A DNA stretch of 64,000 nucleotides from Venturia oleaginea (GCA_013176395.1 JABMLP010000045.1:1-64000), one strand, 5' to 3'; positions 11,061 to 23,531 are shown, numbered from the stretch's first letter. Notes: a model not told the origin generated them from the letters alone. Numbers and translations are program-made.

Positions 11061-14000
11061 TCATTGATAATACTCGTCTTGAAGCTCATCCTGACTCAGA
11101 CTCAATTCATCATCATCCGTATCGTCGTCTTGACCCTTATCCATAACCACACTCTCGTCGCCTTCATGATCGTCGTAACCTTCATCACTCACCTCATCGT
11201 CATCGCCAGCTGCTGAAGCAGCATTCGGCTCATCAACACCCCCCAGACGTCTTCATCGCCATTTTCGTCTTCGCCAGCAGCTCCGCTATTGAAGTTGGTG
11301 CCACTAAACGGTGTCGCATAAGCACAGGGTGTGGCACCTCTCTTTTCTGTTCTGGAGACCTTGATACCTAGATCCGTACTTTGACTGCCGCCGGCTTTGA
11401 TGGACCGTTCGAAGAAGGCGGATGCAGGTTCCTTGGACCATCGGGGGGTGAAAGCACTGAGCGGCTTGATGGATTCGCCGCTGGATACTCGGTCCATGAC
11501 ATGCATAATCACACGTTCAGGATCAACATCAACAGACATCTCACGAGAATATGGTGAGCCCGAAGGTGAGCGAGATTTAACCAATCGTCTGCGTTTGCTG
11601 AGGCGTGACCGCGTCTTTGATGGGGATGGAAGGAAAGCAGGTAATGAGGCGACGAGACCAGAATTCTTCGACTGCTCCAATTGCCTGATCCTCCGCTTAG
11701 GTTGTTGAGGAAATAAGCGCTGCTGCGGTTCTTCGATGGCCAAGTTGGAGGAGGCATCGGTGAGTGGGACCGAGATAGTACGAGCACGACGATGGTAAGG
11801 TGATCTCTGAGCTGGGAGTTCGGACGTCGGAGTGACTGGGTGAAATTCGGGGAGTCGTCGTCTGGTTCCTGCTCTAATTCTTCGGATTGCAAGAGCTCCT
11901 CGTTGTCTGATGGATCGTGGAAACTGACGCTGTGATGGGAGGAGGCAAACGAAGAGTGGACACTGGGAAGTTCGTCGAGCGCTGGATGATGACTCCAACA
12001 CGCCTCTAGGACGACGGGTTCACAAACCTGCGCCTCAGCATCGATATTTTGCTTGGCTTGGTATGAGCTGCTACGAGGTAGCTCTCTTATCTTGTCCCAA
12101 GTCCAAGAGACCGATTCATCTGTGCTCTGTTGTATGTACGACTCGTGAGTAGTGATGAAAAGCCGCTTTTGTCCGGCTGGAGCTCGCATCAGAACACCGG
12201 ATGCCAAGAAGTCAGCCGTCCACAAGGCAGGCGAGACGAGATCTGGAGGAGCCAAGAAGCGCAATCGTGATGACTTGTGGACCTTGCGAAGAGGAATGAA
12301 TGGAGCCGACATGCCCAGCAGAGCATTTCTGTCAAGCGTTTCACCGTCCGCTTTTGTAGGTTGTCCAGGCCCAGCAAGGGTGTCCAATAGATCGCCGTAT
12401 GCTCTAGCGACAGAGGCCTGAACACATCTCGCTCCTGGACTGTTCAGTGTGACAGTTCGCACAAGACCTCGGCTGCGCAATCGATGGAAGACTACACTAT
12501 TAGGGCCACAAGCTTTAGGTGACAGCCAATGCTCCGTGCCATCAGCCCAGTCATGAATTGCTTGACTGCTCCAACCAGTTTCACGGTCTGCACCAAGTGA
12601 GACAGATACGCGGGACTGCGATCGAACTCCGCGGGCTTGAGGCCATACTTCTGAGTCTTGGGTCATGCCTGGTTTGAGCAGCTCGTCAGTCGGATACCAA
12701 ACACCTTTGAGCTCTCTGCCCCAAGGAAGAAGGACAACTTCAAGCTCCCATGGATGAGCTAAACATGGAGGCCTCCACTTCTCCAGATCCTCTAACCGAT
12801 CTTCTAAATCCTTTACGCGGCGGTGAAAACCCATGAGGTCAGGATCAGCGCCTCCGTGAGACTGGCGTGAGTCCAACGATGCATTCATGCCAGCAGTCAG
12901 CCTTCGAAGGTGACGCTCTTGTAGACTTTCTCCTTGATCGAAAGCACCAAGAATTTGACCATGCTCACCGACTCGATTCTCTAGACATACGATGCGCCCA
13001 TCCACGTGCTCATCGATTCGATTCTCTAGATCTACGAGGCGCCCATCCACGTTTTCAAATTGTTGATTAATCTGGTCTGGTGGGACATTACTGAACGAGG
13101 CGTTTTCTATAGAGTCCAGCCGTTTCGAGAGACTGTTTATTGATTTGTGTATAGAGATGTCAGGATTGCGGGAGAGATAGCCTTGCAAGCTACTGAGCAT
13201 CGGCGTGAGCTGGCGAAGTGTGGCTGGCAATTTACGGATAGCCGCCTGTACATAGTCACCGTCTTTGGTAGGAGATGGGGCGCAAGTTGAATTGACTTGT
13301 GGGGTTCGACCGTCCTGGACAGCCATGATCCGTTCTGCTGAGTCATCAGAGTGCGCGTTCGGAGATATCTCCAGCGTCGTGACAGTATTGATCGCGTGCC
13401 TTGCATCTTGCACCAGTCGTTTGAGACGTCCAAAATCAGGTGTATTGCCAACGCTGCTGGGTGTAGCGAGCTCCGTCACACCCTCAATGGAATCGTCATA
13501 AGCATTCGCAACATTGCCGATCGAAGAGACGTCAAGGGTAGGGCTAGCGCGTCTTCCCTCCAATATTTGATGGAGAAAACCAGGAGTAGGGCTGATGTTG
13601 GGTGGACCACCATCTGAAGAGGCCTGCAAAGTTGATAGGAGACAAGAGTTCTGCTGAGGAACTTCTTCTGCAACAGAACCGTCTGCAACAGTTGGACTCT
13701 GCGTTAGTTGCCTTGCTTGCCGAACGCTTCGCTCGTAAAGAGTCAGACCCAGGCCGCTGCCAGTGAAGGCGCCTGCGGTAGCAGGGGCAGCTTGTGGCTG
13801 GGTGAGTTCGCGGATGTCATAGCCGTTGAATGCGCGCAGTTCCGAGGAATTGACAGAGAAGGATTGCAAAGAAGGAAAGAGCGGTGCGCTGGTGTTGGAG
13901 GCATTGTTGTGTGCAAGATGGTCGTCGCATCGCGCATGTTCTCCACCTCTTTCGCTGCCTTCAAGAGTATTGTCTTGCTGCACATGAACCAGTGCCCTCG

Positions 14001-14415
14001 GGCTTACTCTTTGCGATCCATGTGCATTGTAAACCTGCCCATTAAGGCCTCTTTTATCGATAATTGGAGCAGGGGGAGGCGCCATCAAGACATGGGATGT
14101 CTCTAGGTTAAGGCCGCCTCTCGTGATCCTCTCCACCATATCGTGAAAGGAAGCATGATGTCCACAAACACACGAAGGATTCTGTTCCTGGTGTCGTGCC
14201 TGTCCATTTGTCGCATTCTCAGCTGTTATCATCAGATCCCCATTGTACCAAAAGCGCCGGCAGCCGCAACTCGGCGGCCGGGTACCCGCGTTTAGGTTGC
14301 GAAAGTTGCATCGTCCCTCAGGAAGTCTTCTTCGTCTCGTAGGTTCGGTGGAGGTGTGATTATTGTGGTTGTGAGTATAGGGTATGTCGCTCGAGGGCGA
14401 AGGCTGAGCAGCCAT
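11061..14415 (-). CDS. Large protein of unknown function with N-terminal Cys/His motif
   Basis: About 1118 aa if two one-base gaps are allowed for. The N-terminus has Cys at 36, 50, 52, 82 and 84 and His at 86, 87 and 91 (pattern C-x13-C-x-C ... C-x-C-x-H-H-x3-H), probably metal-binding. Residues about 400-560 look coiled-coil and contain a duplicated motif (VDGRLVDLENRIDEH and VDGRIVCLENRVGEH). A globular region at about 560-800 is rich in Trp and aromatic residues. A basic, Ser/Pro-rich region and a very acidic tail ending DELQDEYYQ follow. The frame changes at a C run near 11858 and again at a run of six C near 11246; one extra base at each restores a continuous frame, and the total length then divides by three. 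It looks like a conserved fungal protein, possibly nuclear, but I do not recognise the family. Confidence 0.75.
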
Positions 14416-15246
14416 GAGAGCGCTCTAGGCATCCCACTGACGAGGTTGGAAGCTTTAGCTTCGAGCCATAGCAAAGTCTGTGGAAGTAGGCATCAACACT
14501 GGCTCTATTGGCGACCATATTCAATGCGATAGAGACATACCTGAGAATCAGTCTTTGTTTACTCGAGCAAGATGTTCGGGCGTAAACAAGCTGTATGGCG
14601 TCCAAACTGCTGCGGTTAATGGCAAGTCCAAGTACAGTAGGAGTCAATGTCGTCTCTGTCGCAAAGATTAAAGAAAAAGTTAATGGTGGGGAACGACTCG
14701 CAGGTAGCTTAAAGAGTCACGGTCAAGCGCCACGCGGCTAGGTACCTCCGTAGGCGTATGCGTTGCTCGGCGGTTGGCCAGGGCCATGTTCGATCAACAA
14801 GGATTGTACGACAATTTGTTGCAGGTGGCTTGATCAGTGCCCGCATGTCGTCCCGTAGCCCCGGGTCTAGCCTTATGAGATGTATCATATAGGAGCACGA
14901 CTGCACGAAGGCGCCAAAGATATACCGAGTACCGCAATAGAGGTCGCTTCAGCAGAACACGTCGGATTCCTCTGCGGCAGATGCCAAGTATTTTGCGTCT
15001 GGGACAGCAATTGGAAGGGCAAGAGCAAGGATTTCTTGGACTGCGCAATCAGGCTGAAACTTGAAGAGAGTCGCAAGCATCACGGGATTTCGCGCTGTTG
15101 ACATAAGAATCGACACGCGGTGCTTCTTCGTCCTAATAGCCTCGATCTCTCCTGTTCTGAAATGTTTGTATAGATACATCATCGACGTCGTCAGTATATA
15201 CGCTCTTGTCGAGAATAGCTGTACAATCTCTCGCTCACATGCCCCC
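14416..15246. other. Intergenic
   Basis: Upstream of the large minus-strand gene and downstream of the cupin gene. It has only short overlapping frames with no recognisable protein. It probably holds the promoter of the large gene. Confidence 0.5.
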
Positions 15247-15899
15247 CTACTGTCCCTTTTTACCAAAACAATACTCCTCATAGGAATCCCGATACCCCAA
15301 AACCCACCTCCCCAGAAACGCTGCCCCGACCAAAAACGCTCTACTCACCCAGACTCCCAGTGAATGATTCGGCAGCGTTAATGCCAATGGGTATCGGCCG
15401 CATGCAAAAACACCATCAACTGAAAGAAGCTAGGCGCCGTTCCAGCACCCTTACAATCATCCAAATACCCAAAGAAGTTTCGGAAAAATCTCTGTTCATT
15501 CTCGTAGTCCTCTGGTGAGAGATGGATGTCTATGACCAATGTGTCCGTATCCGAGGCATTTTCGAAGCGATGATACGTCTTCCGTGGGATTACCGCCTTC
15601 CTTAGTCCACCTTGGGAGGCGGATAGCGTGGTAAATGGTTTGGGATCAATGCCTTTGTAGAGCTTTGCCGACCCGGATTGGATGTGGAAATATTCGTCTT
15701 GGTGAATGTGGTAGTGAAACGGTGGGACGATTATTGAAACCCCGTTTTCTTTGGTGGTTGGAGGGATTGTGTGGGTCATTATGAATTCAGAATCTGGTTT
15801 TCGAAACGAGACTGATGAGAGGCCATTCTCGTAAATGATGGGATTTTTGGTAGCGTTGTTTGTGAGAGGCGGGTGAGGGGCACGGAGGAAGGATAACAT
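15247..15899 (-). CDS. Cupin-domain (RmlC-like) protein with C-terminal membrane tail
   Basis: ATG at 15899. Cupin motif 1 is HYHIHQDEYF (about residues 57-66), with the HxH and Glu expected to bind a metal. Motif 2 has His in KTYHRFEN (about 103-110). The first frame stops at 15378 (ADTHWH), but reading with one more C in the CCC run near 15395 continues for some 45 residues (LGVWVSRAFLVGAAF, GRWVLGYRDSYEEY) to a stop at 15247, giving about 217 aa. That tail is hydrophobic and looks like a membrane anchor. Small single-cupin proteins of this sort are common in ascomycetes; the substrate is unknown. Confidence 0.75.
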
Positions 15900-16671
15900 G
15901 ATGGCAGTTGGTGTGTTTTTGAAACTTTTTCCTGCTGAACTGGAGATGGAGTGAGATGAAAGTGAAGATTGATGTTGATGATGGAGAGTGATTGTTGGAT
16001 CTGTTGAGATGGCGGATGGCGGATGACGGGTAGCGTTTCCGGGTGCTCGGCCCGCTGTTCGGGTCGGAATTAGCGCCGAACCTCTGGCATTTGTAACTAT
16101 CTTGAGCGGACGGAAAGATTTTCGTCGCTGATATGGGCTGTTATAGACGTTACACTTGGTTAGTGATGAACGTCTCAGACAATTTCAAATCATGGCAGAA
16201 CGAATTCGGCAATTTCTCTTCTCCAAGTTACCAAATGAGGCTTTCCATCCAATTCTCTCATGCATCCTCAAAGAGGTGGATCCAATGATGTACAATGATT
16301 TTGATCGTGCAGTGATCCATTCGATCAAAGCTCGATCACTCTGGAGGAAAGCAAGTCGCTGGCGGGTTCCTCCGGCACGCGAGGAGGTTTCACGACTGGC
16401 AATAAAAACGTGGAGATACAGTGACTGATAATTGTATCGTAGCATCGCTCTGCCAAGCTTCGACGTAAATACTCAACCGAGGACGATACAAGCTCACCTA
16501 TTTCCATTACACCAAGCCGGTAAAGACTACTATTCCAGGCGCTCCGTGAAGCCAAGGAGGTCGTTTCTCAGGCTCGTGTTCATGAATTGATAGCGTAGTC
16601 GTGATGCAATAACGGGAAAACGCTTGAATTCTCGGTTGGCAGAGTTTCCGCCCTCGAGTTTGCCGGCTGTT
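15900..16671. other. Intergenic between cupin and RMT2 genes
   Basis: Contains the cupin promoter side and the RMT2 3' side. The only open frame of note is the small plus-strand ORF listed separately. The stretch 16010-16080 is GC-rich compared with its surroundings. Confidence 0.5.
16192..16428 (+). CDS. Small hypothetical ORF
   Basis: A 78-codon frame from ATG 16192 (MAERIRQFLFSKLPNEAFHP...), basic and with no domain I recognise. The frame is open a further 12 codons upstream without an ATG. It has no intron signals and could be chance. Confidence 0.2.
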   Translation: MAERIRQFLFSKLPNEAFHPILSCILKEVDPMMYNDFDRAVIHSIKARSLWRKASRWRVPPAREEVSRLAIKTWRYSD

Positions 16672-17947
16672 TCATCCCATGAACGTGCAGGTTGGCAGTT
16701 TGTAGACTTCGAGAGCCCAGTAAGGTCGGCGGACTCCGTCCCATTCTCCAGCCTCTTTCAGATCTGGGATCTTAACGTCCTCCCATTCCACATCAAAGCC
16801 TGCCTCATACAAGTCCATTTCTACGACCTAGTGGGATATTAGAGTTGTGGTCTGCAAGTCCATCATAACCGCGGATCATTCGTACCTTTGTATAAACATC
16901 ATAGCAGACCTGTCGATCCGCACCCATCCCGTTGAAGAAGCTCATCTTGCCATCCGAATCCAAGAATTGTACCACCCATTCGGAAAAGAATTCTCGTAAA
17001 GCCTTGTACTCTTCAGCAAACGTGTCGAAATATATGGCATCAAAGACGACATCACCAAGAGTCGGCAGTATATCTTGCCATTTTCCTTCGTGAATAACAA
17101 CGCCAGGCCTCTCGTACCAGCCATTCTCCCGCATCTTTTTGAGCACGTCTGGATGCGCTTCCACAATGTGATGGCTTTCTGGTGAATGCGATTGGAATAG
17201 CTTGTCAATTATACCCATGCCGTGCCCAATGTTCAAGACGCGGAGACCTGTTCGGGGACACAATAGCTTGGCGTGGCGTTCCATGAGTGGTGTTTCCCAG
17301 TCCATCATGACACCATTTGCAGCTGAGTCTAGAATGGTCGTGTCGGTGATTTCGATTGTGTCATTGAGATAGTCGTCATTGTTTGCCGAAGGGTCAGCAG
17401 CCATTGATTCCGGAGGCGCGGTCTCTTCAACCTTTTCTTCTTTGAATTCGTTGCTGTCTTCGTCGACTTCATTCTCTTCGTCTTCATCGTCGGAATCGTC
17501 ACCAAGCGCTTGGTATTCGTCTAACCTCGAGAGCAGTAGCTCAGCCCTTACCCCAGCATCGACCACCAATCCATATATCTCATCCAAACCTGACCGCTTC
17601 GCTACACACCCAGGAGTTTCATTATTCAGATCAAGATCATTCCAGATAGCTCCATTCTCGAAGAGCAATCGTACCGTTTCGGCAGCTGATTCGAGATCCT
17701 TTTTTCTTTGCTCCCCCAGACTATTCGTGACATGTCCATTGGTGGAGTTCTCAGCATCGTCTTCCTTCAAAGCTGCGATTGCCGCATGAAGTGGGGTATA
17801 TCCTGTTTCGGGGTCTTGAACATTTGCGGGTGCTGTTTTGAGAAGATTTTTCAAGGAAGCGATGTCATGGTGGGCGGCAGCGAGGAGAAGACTCTGGGTG
17901 GTGAGGTCTGTGTCGATTTGGAAGGGATCGCTTTCCGTGAAGTCCAT
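16672..17947 (-). CDS. RMT2: Protein arginine N-methyltransferase 2
   Basis: 405 aa in two exons (17947-16886, 16827-16672). Residues 1-130 are ankyrin-like (TGYTPLHAAIAALKED, DLDLNNETPGCVAKRSG). An acidic linker follows (DDSDDEDEENEVDED), then a SAM-dependent methyltransferase fold with motif I VLNIGHGMGIID (about 237-248), acidic HIVEAHPDVL (about 259-268) and FDAIYFDTF. Exon 2 supplies the conserved end VVEMDLYEAGFDVEW ... YKLPTCTFM. In yeast, Rmt2 methylates the delta nitrogen of an arginine in ribosomal protein Rpl12. The length and both domains match the family (about 400 aa), and no break is seen. It is divergent from the HST2 homologue. Confidence 0.93.
16828..16885 (-). other. Intron of RMT2
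   Basis: 58 bp on the minus strand: donor GTACGA, acceptor CACTAG. Without splicing the frame runs into MIRGYDGLADHNS and stops early; splicing restores the conserved C-terminus (YTK then VVEMDLYEAG). Confidence 0.85.
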
Positions 17948-18903
17948 GTTCGCGGGGTGGGATGGTTGACTAATGTTACTAGGAGGCTTGATTTGATGGA
18001 GGAACGTGACGCAGAAATCAATTTTGGCAGTGGTGTTTCAAACTGGCGCCGTAGTTTTGCGTGCCCCTTTGCAACTTTGCTTTCCAGTTCTCCCCTCTAC
18101 TTCCAATCTCTCATCTTCATCATCCATTTACGATGACTTGTCTACAATCATGATGAAGCTCGGCGAGGAGTGGCTCAGCATCAGCTCAATGACTGCGATT
18201 GGTACCTCCTAGTATTCTGCACTATCGTCTTCGTTTCAAAAGTCAATCTCTTAGGCTATTGGGCAACTGGTAGTAGCGATGAGTCCGGCTACTGCTATGT
18301 ATTTTTTCAATAACGTTCTCTACTTGCTCTTCGGGCCCAGGATGGTACCGGAGGCAATCAACAAGGATTCGATGGGGAACGCGAACAGTCTACGCCTCGT
18401 ATTTCTTCGCCAGCTTGCCCTATATTGGTGAGGAGAGACAAGACAAGACATCGTGAAAGCTCCGTAGTGCCTCACAATGTTATTCCAAGTCCAATTATTT
18501 CCCGAAGAGGAAAAAAGTCATGTTCTGTTAGGAAGAAACACCATTGTGGTTATATCTGTCTCTAGGTACCCACGGTACCGTCTTTGGGTTTCGTGCTCGC
18601 AAACCCCTCTTTCCAACTCATCAGAGCGAGGAGGAGAAACATCTCTCTTCAGTTCAAGACTCCGAACAAGTATAACTTCAATCACACGTTAGGCAGTCAT
18701 CATATAATAGAGGGCTATATCCTACTGCAACCATCGGTCGCAAAGCAAAAGTCCAGCGCTCACAGGCGCGATTCAACGACTTCGACATCGCGTTGGATCA
18801 TTTCGACACCTACGACGACTTCGGCGCCTCCTACAATAACAATAACAACAAGAACCAGAAGAAGAACTTCAAGCCCCCCAAGAAACCCGCTCGGCCGCGC
18901 AAA
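17948..18903. promoter_or_regulatory. Divergent intergenic region, RMT2 and HST2 promoters
   Basis: About 950 bp between two divergent start codons. It must hold both promoters and 5' UTRs. An open frame without an in-frame stop runs from 18793 into the HST2 start but has no ATG. I see no diagnostic operator. Confidence 0.5.
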
Positions 18904-20493
18904 ATGGGCCAAGAAAACTCCATGCCAATCGACCCTTCGGTCCCACCTACCTCCCTCAAAGCCCGCGACCTCGACTCCGTCGCCGAATACATAAAATGCG
19001 GAAATGCGAAGAGGATCGTTGTCATGAGTGGCGCTGGCATCTCTACTTCAGCTGGCATCCCCGATTTCCGCTCGCCAGGTACAGGCCTCTACGCAAACCT
19101 TGCCAGGCTCAATCTACCATATGCAGAAGCCGTCTTTTCCATCGATTACTTTAGAGAGAAGCCGGAAGCTTTCTACATCCTTGCACAAGAGTTATGGCCT
19201 GGAAAATGGAGACCGACAATCACCCACGCCTTTATCGCTTTGTTACACAAGAAGCGTTTACTGCTCAAGCACTTCACCCAGAACATTGACTGTCTGGACC
19301 GAGAGGCGGGTGTGCCTGGAGAGATGGTCATAGAAGCACATGGCTCATTCGCTTCCTCGCGCTGCATCGACTGCAAAGATCCCTACTCGAATGACGAATT
19401 ACTCGCCCATGTCGAGAAGATGCAGATTCCGAGGTGTCATACTTGCAAAGGCCTGGTCAAACCGGACATCGTGTTCTTTGGCGAATCACTACCCACGGCA
19501 TTCTTTGCTGCCCAAAACCTGCCCGCAGAAGCAGACTTGGTTATTGTTCTCGGCTCAAGCTTGAGCGTAGCACCATTCTCGCAACTACCTGGCATGACAT
19601 TACCGGGTGTTCCTCGACTCCTTGTCAACAATGAGTCCGTCGGCGACCTTGGAATTAGAGCAGACGACGTGATTCAATTAGGCGACTGCGACTCCGGCAT
19701 CCGAAATTAGCTCAAGCATGCGGCTGGCTCGACGAACTGGAGGACATGTGGAACGAGACCGGCAAGAAATTCGGCATTGATCCAGTCCCTAAACCTGCTC
19801 CCAAGCCAGAAATGTCACGTGACGAAATAATCGAAGATGAGGTCAATAAGATCACGCAAGAAGTCGAAGATACGTTGCATGTCACGAAAATTCAGACCGA
19901 CAAAGTCATGAACCCGAAGCGAAGCCGAGGATACAGCAGCCGCGAGATGAGAGCCAGCATTTGGGACACTCGAGGCTAAGAGCGTGGAAGAGTGGAAAGC
20001 TGAGTTCCTGTCTAAGCATGAAAGGATTTGAAGCATGAATCCGACGTGGAATCTGGAGCGCGCGAACGAGCTAGGATAGCGGCGAGCAACTCGCCACTGT
20101 CAGGCTACCACAGCAATAAGATTACTAGTGGTGATGGTGCGGCAACGAATCTAGATGGTGTAGCTGCCGAAGGAGATGAAACCGTGAATCCAGCCTCGTT
20201 ATCGGAAGTCCAAACAGGCTTGACGCAAGAAGTGAATGCACAAAAAGAGCAAAGCCCTTCCCCACCGTTAATCGGATGGACAGATCCAGACAGACAATCC
20301 CAGGATGCTGAACCTGGAAATCACAGTCATCTGATCGATGGGACGCCATTGCCTGGATGGAATGAGGACAGAACTAAGACAACGGGAGGTGCGCAGGTTC
20401 TGCCTGGTAATGAAAGTGATGGGATTATGGAAGGATTTCGTTGGCGAGTTTGTTGAAAAACACGACATGGATGTCAAGGTTGATGAATCATAA
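18904..20493 (+). CDS. HST2: NAD-dependent deacetylase, Hst2-type sirtuin
   Basis: ATG 18904 (MGQENSMPIDPSVPPTSL) gives the usual short N-terminus of fungal Hst2. The sirtuin core has GAGISTSAGIPDFRSPGTG (NAD binding, about 43-61), TQNIDCLDR (about 126-134), catalytic His in EAHGSF, a zinc site CIDC...CHTC (about 159-183), KPDIVFFGESLP and GSSLSVAPF. The first frame stops at 19710 right after DCDSGIRN; one more A in the AAA run at about 19706 continues as LAQACGWLDELEDMWNETG, the expected family sequence. A variable tail of about 240 residues seems to follow through further frame changes near 19953, 20027 and 20430, ending at 20493 (KHDMDVKVDES). The core call is firm; the tail is less so. 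Class I sirtuins of this type deacetylate histone and other lysines. Confidence 0.9.
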
Positions 20494-21141
20494 TCTGGGC
20501 ATGGGAGGTGGTAATAGGATAATGAGGTGATGACTGGACGGAAATGTCGTCGTGGACGTTGGCTTTGGCGTTCTGGTACAATGGAAGGGAATATAGATAC
20601 CATGCACGTCGGGATGACTGAAACAGGCAAGATCTTGGAATTGCGATTGTGGAGTCGAATGCTGATTATAGACACGTATCATCAAATCGATGCTAACGAC
20701 TGGCTACTACACGAAGTCCGATTCTCGACTTCTAAATCACAACATTTCGAGGGTCTCACTAACTTCACTGGCTTCTTGGAGGCAACAAAACTAGTTTGAA
20801 AGACCCTAACCGAACATCGGAGTCGTGAGACTGCAACGACGTTCGCAAACGACTCATGGTATACAGAGTTAATTGCTAACTAAATGTCCTTATCCTTGTC
20901 ATATTCAAAGTCGGTAGGTAAGCGTTTGTTGCTTGGCGTACCATTCTCAAGCTCGACGTAAAAACATTTCTTTCCGAGGAGAACTGCTGAACCTGCTTGT
21001 CGTTGGGTCTTGGATCGAGGACATCGGTAAGCGGTTTTACATAATCAAGGCGATCGAATTGGAAGAGTGGAAGATGACCACGTCGATGTGTGAGGTAGGT
21101 TCTGAATAATCGTACATCTGCAGAGCCAAGAGGACCTCGAA
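20494..21141. other. Intergenic, nothing recognised
   Basis: Only short unsupported frames lie between the HST2 tail and the oxidase-like gene. A minus-strand frame at 20876-21169 has no similarity I can recognise. Confidence 0.5.
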
Positions 21142-22871
21142 TCATAATTTTGCTTGCTCTACAGACCATCCAGGGATATCATTGAGATCCAGTAGAGGAG
21201 TAGGATGAGGATCAGTTCCTTCCAACTTGGCACCTGGTCTCCATTTCCACTTCTGTGCTATCCCATCCTCCAATGTGTTTTCGACGATATCAACAATGTA
21301 CTTCCCCAATATGGGCATGAACTTGAAACCGTGAGCATGAACCACCAACAGCAAGCTGAGATTGTCGTGAGTTGGATGTGCTCCAATAAGAAGTTGTAGT
21401 CGGGCGTGTCAGCATCCCTATATTATTGTTTGCGACTGCTGCTATACATGCAGTGAAAAAAACTGTGCTTTGGGGTCTTCAGGTATCGGGCCTCCCTTCA
21501 ATATCAAAGCATCTCTATCACAGATCGATGTCGATAATCTCTAGCAAGTCTAAACATCAAAGTGCCAGATGTTCCATCATATCGTTCCCGCATTCAAGGA
21601 CTTGTATCAGAAAGCCAGTTCCGTTACTCCTGTTAAAGATTGAAAGGGGAAAAAAAGCTAGCAGAGCTGTGAAGGTTGTGCTCAGCAGCATATTCTTGCG
21701 TCAATCAAGGACGGTTTACGAGTGCGGGGACGATGCCTCTAAGCCAGCCTCCGGAACTGCTTTTCTATAGGCTCTGGAATTCTATCCTTCGGGTTGTCTG
21801 TCCTGTAACGGGGAAGCGAAACAGTAGGGTGAGAGCGGTGGTAGTTGGTGACGAAGTTGACGGCACCAAGCTTGATGAGCCTGTCTTCTTGGGGTGGAAA
21901 TATGATACCTGAACTATCAGCGAGAAGAATCATGAGAAGCGCAAGGGGAATTGGACGTACCTCCTTCTAGATGATCAATGATTGGAATACCTTTGTATGT
22001 CTCTACCTCATCAGGCGTGAGTTGGATGTGGCCAATAGTATGGCCTTTCGCAACTAATTGTCTTTGCATGTCTAGTAACGATGCTGCTGCAGCACCTGCC
22101 GCTAAGATCACAACATCGGCAAAGTATGAAGTTCCGCTGGCACTCCTCGCACCGATACATGCCGCTTTTTCGTCGAAGAGTAATTGTTCCACACGCCCAG
22201 CATTACCTGAGATATATGCCACACCATTCCGTTGAGCAGCGTACGCCATTCTTGTGAGAGCACTTCTTGCATTTGCCTATCCAGCTGCATGGTTCCAAAA
22301 TGACTTCCAGCCTTCCATGGCACCTGTGAGAGCCGGCCAGCGTTTGGCAACTTCTTTCGTTGTTATGGATTGGGCCTGCTCTAGACCAAGCTCTCCTGCT
22401 GTTTTCACAGCATGTTTGACCCACGGCAAAGACATGTCGCTAGCAGCCATGATCCATCCCGATTTGTGGTACAAACCATTGAAGATGCCATTGGGGTCGC
22501 GCCAAATCTCGATGGTGTCAAAAGATAGATGAAGCAGACTGAAGTCTGAATTGATGTGTGGACTATCCGCATATTTATACAATTGAGACTCGCATTCGAG
22601 CTAGTACAAATAAGGATAGAATGAAATGAGTTTATTTGACAGATGGCCTCTGTGGCGAGTCGTGCGTACAGTGGCTCAGGATAATCTCTTCGAATGACCT
22701 TATTGACATCGTCCCCTGCTGCTTCGAAGGATGGCGGAGCTGACATATCTAAGACTGTGACGTTTTGATATCCTCGCAGGGCTAAATGGTATGCTGATGA
22801 TGTGCCGAATGTGCCGCCCCTATGATCAAAACTGATTGTTTGGTAAGAGGTGAAGATATTGTACTCGTTAT
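21142..22871 (-). pseudogene. FAD-dependent fructosyl-amine/sarcosine oxidase-like gene, broken
   Basis: The minus strand shows the order of a DAO-family flavoenzyme of the amadoriase type. It has an FAD-binding Rossmann start (VLIIG then GTFGTSSAYHLALRGY, about 22760-22840), VNKVIRRDYPEPLYARLATEAI, YHKSGWIMAASD, ADVVILAAGAAAASLLD, HIQLTPDEV, FFPPQED-like IIFPPQEDRLIK, and the C-terminal GFKFMPILGKYIVDIVE with WKWRPGAKLEGTDPHPTP. Defects: the expected start reads ATA at 22869-22871, there is a frame change in a G run near 22815, an in-frame TAG replaces an expected Trp near 22275, and the part just before the C-terminal domain (21400-21730) is scrambled. Introns probably account for some gaps. 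Such enzymes oxidise fructosyl amino acids or N-methyl amino acids. Decay is likely but mixed with sequencing indels. Confidence 0.75.
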
Positions 22872-23531
22872 CCAGGAGCGATGTAGAGTTTGTTCGAGGC
22901 CAGATGTTCACGATAGTCTGAGTGAAGACAACACAGATTTGCACATGCCCGGAATTCGGAATTGGCCTATAGGCACGAAGTCAAGAGTAAGGGAATACAC
23001 AAGTGGGGCCTTTCGGGTGTTGTAAATCCATTGCCTGAACAGGTAAATGAGATAGGGTTTTCGCGTTCTTGATAGGAGGTATGGATAAAACTCGGCGGGG
23101 ATGTTGCTTTGGAAGCTCAACATGTGTATGCCCTCAGTGGCATTCCACGAGGAGATTCCCTAAAATGATGGATGTTGTGTGGTGGATCTCTTCACCGACG
23201 GCCGACGCGGCGCGCTATTCAAACCTCCTTCGCTCCATGCTAAAGCCACCATCGGGACGTCTTATCGAATTGAGATTAAGGCCCCAAATCTACGACGGAC
23301 TTGAACGCCGAAGACATCCAACAATGCCGGACTTCACTGCGCTATCAGAGCCCGGAACCAAGCATGCGATGTAAGTAAAAAAATTCGAATTCGACATACC
23401 GATAACATGATCGGCAGCATCTAGTTCTCTTCAGGTTAGCAGTATGGAATCTCGAGGCATGTCATGTATAAACGACATCCTCAGCAATATTCTTGTGCCC
23501 ATGGGATTCAGGAACTCGTACCAATTTGAAC
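22872..23531. promoter_or_regulatory. Shared divergent region, oxidase-like gene and permease
   Basis: About 660 bp lie between the start region of the minus-strand oxidase-like gene and the permease ATG. The head-to-head arrangement would allow joint control. I see no clear motif that proves it. Confidence 0.4.

Noticed and set aside
18793..18903. Upstream extension of the HST2 start
   Set aside because: The frame is open but has no ATG. The family N-terminus (MGQENS) fits the ATG at 18904, and the upstream peptide is low-complexity Asn/Lys.
20876..21169. 97-codon minus-strand ORF downstream of the oxidase-like gene
   Set aside because: It follows the oxidase C-terminus in another frame, has no recognisable motif, and could not be tied to the gene by splice signals.
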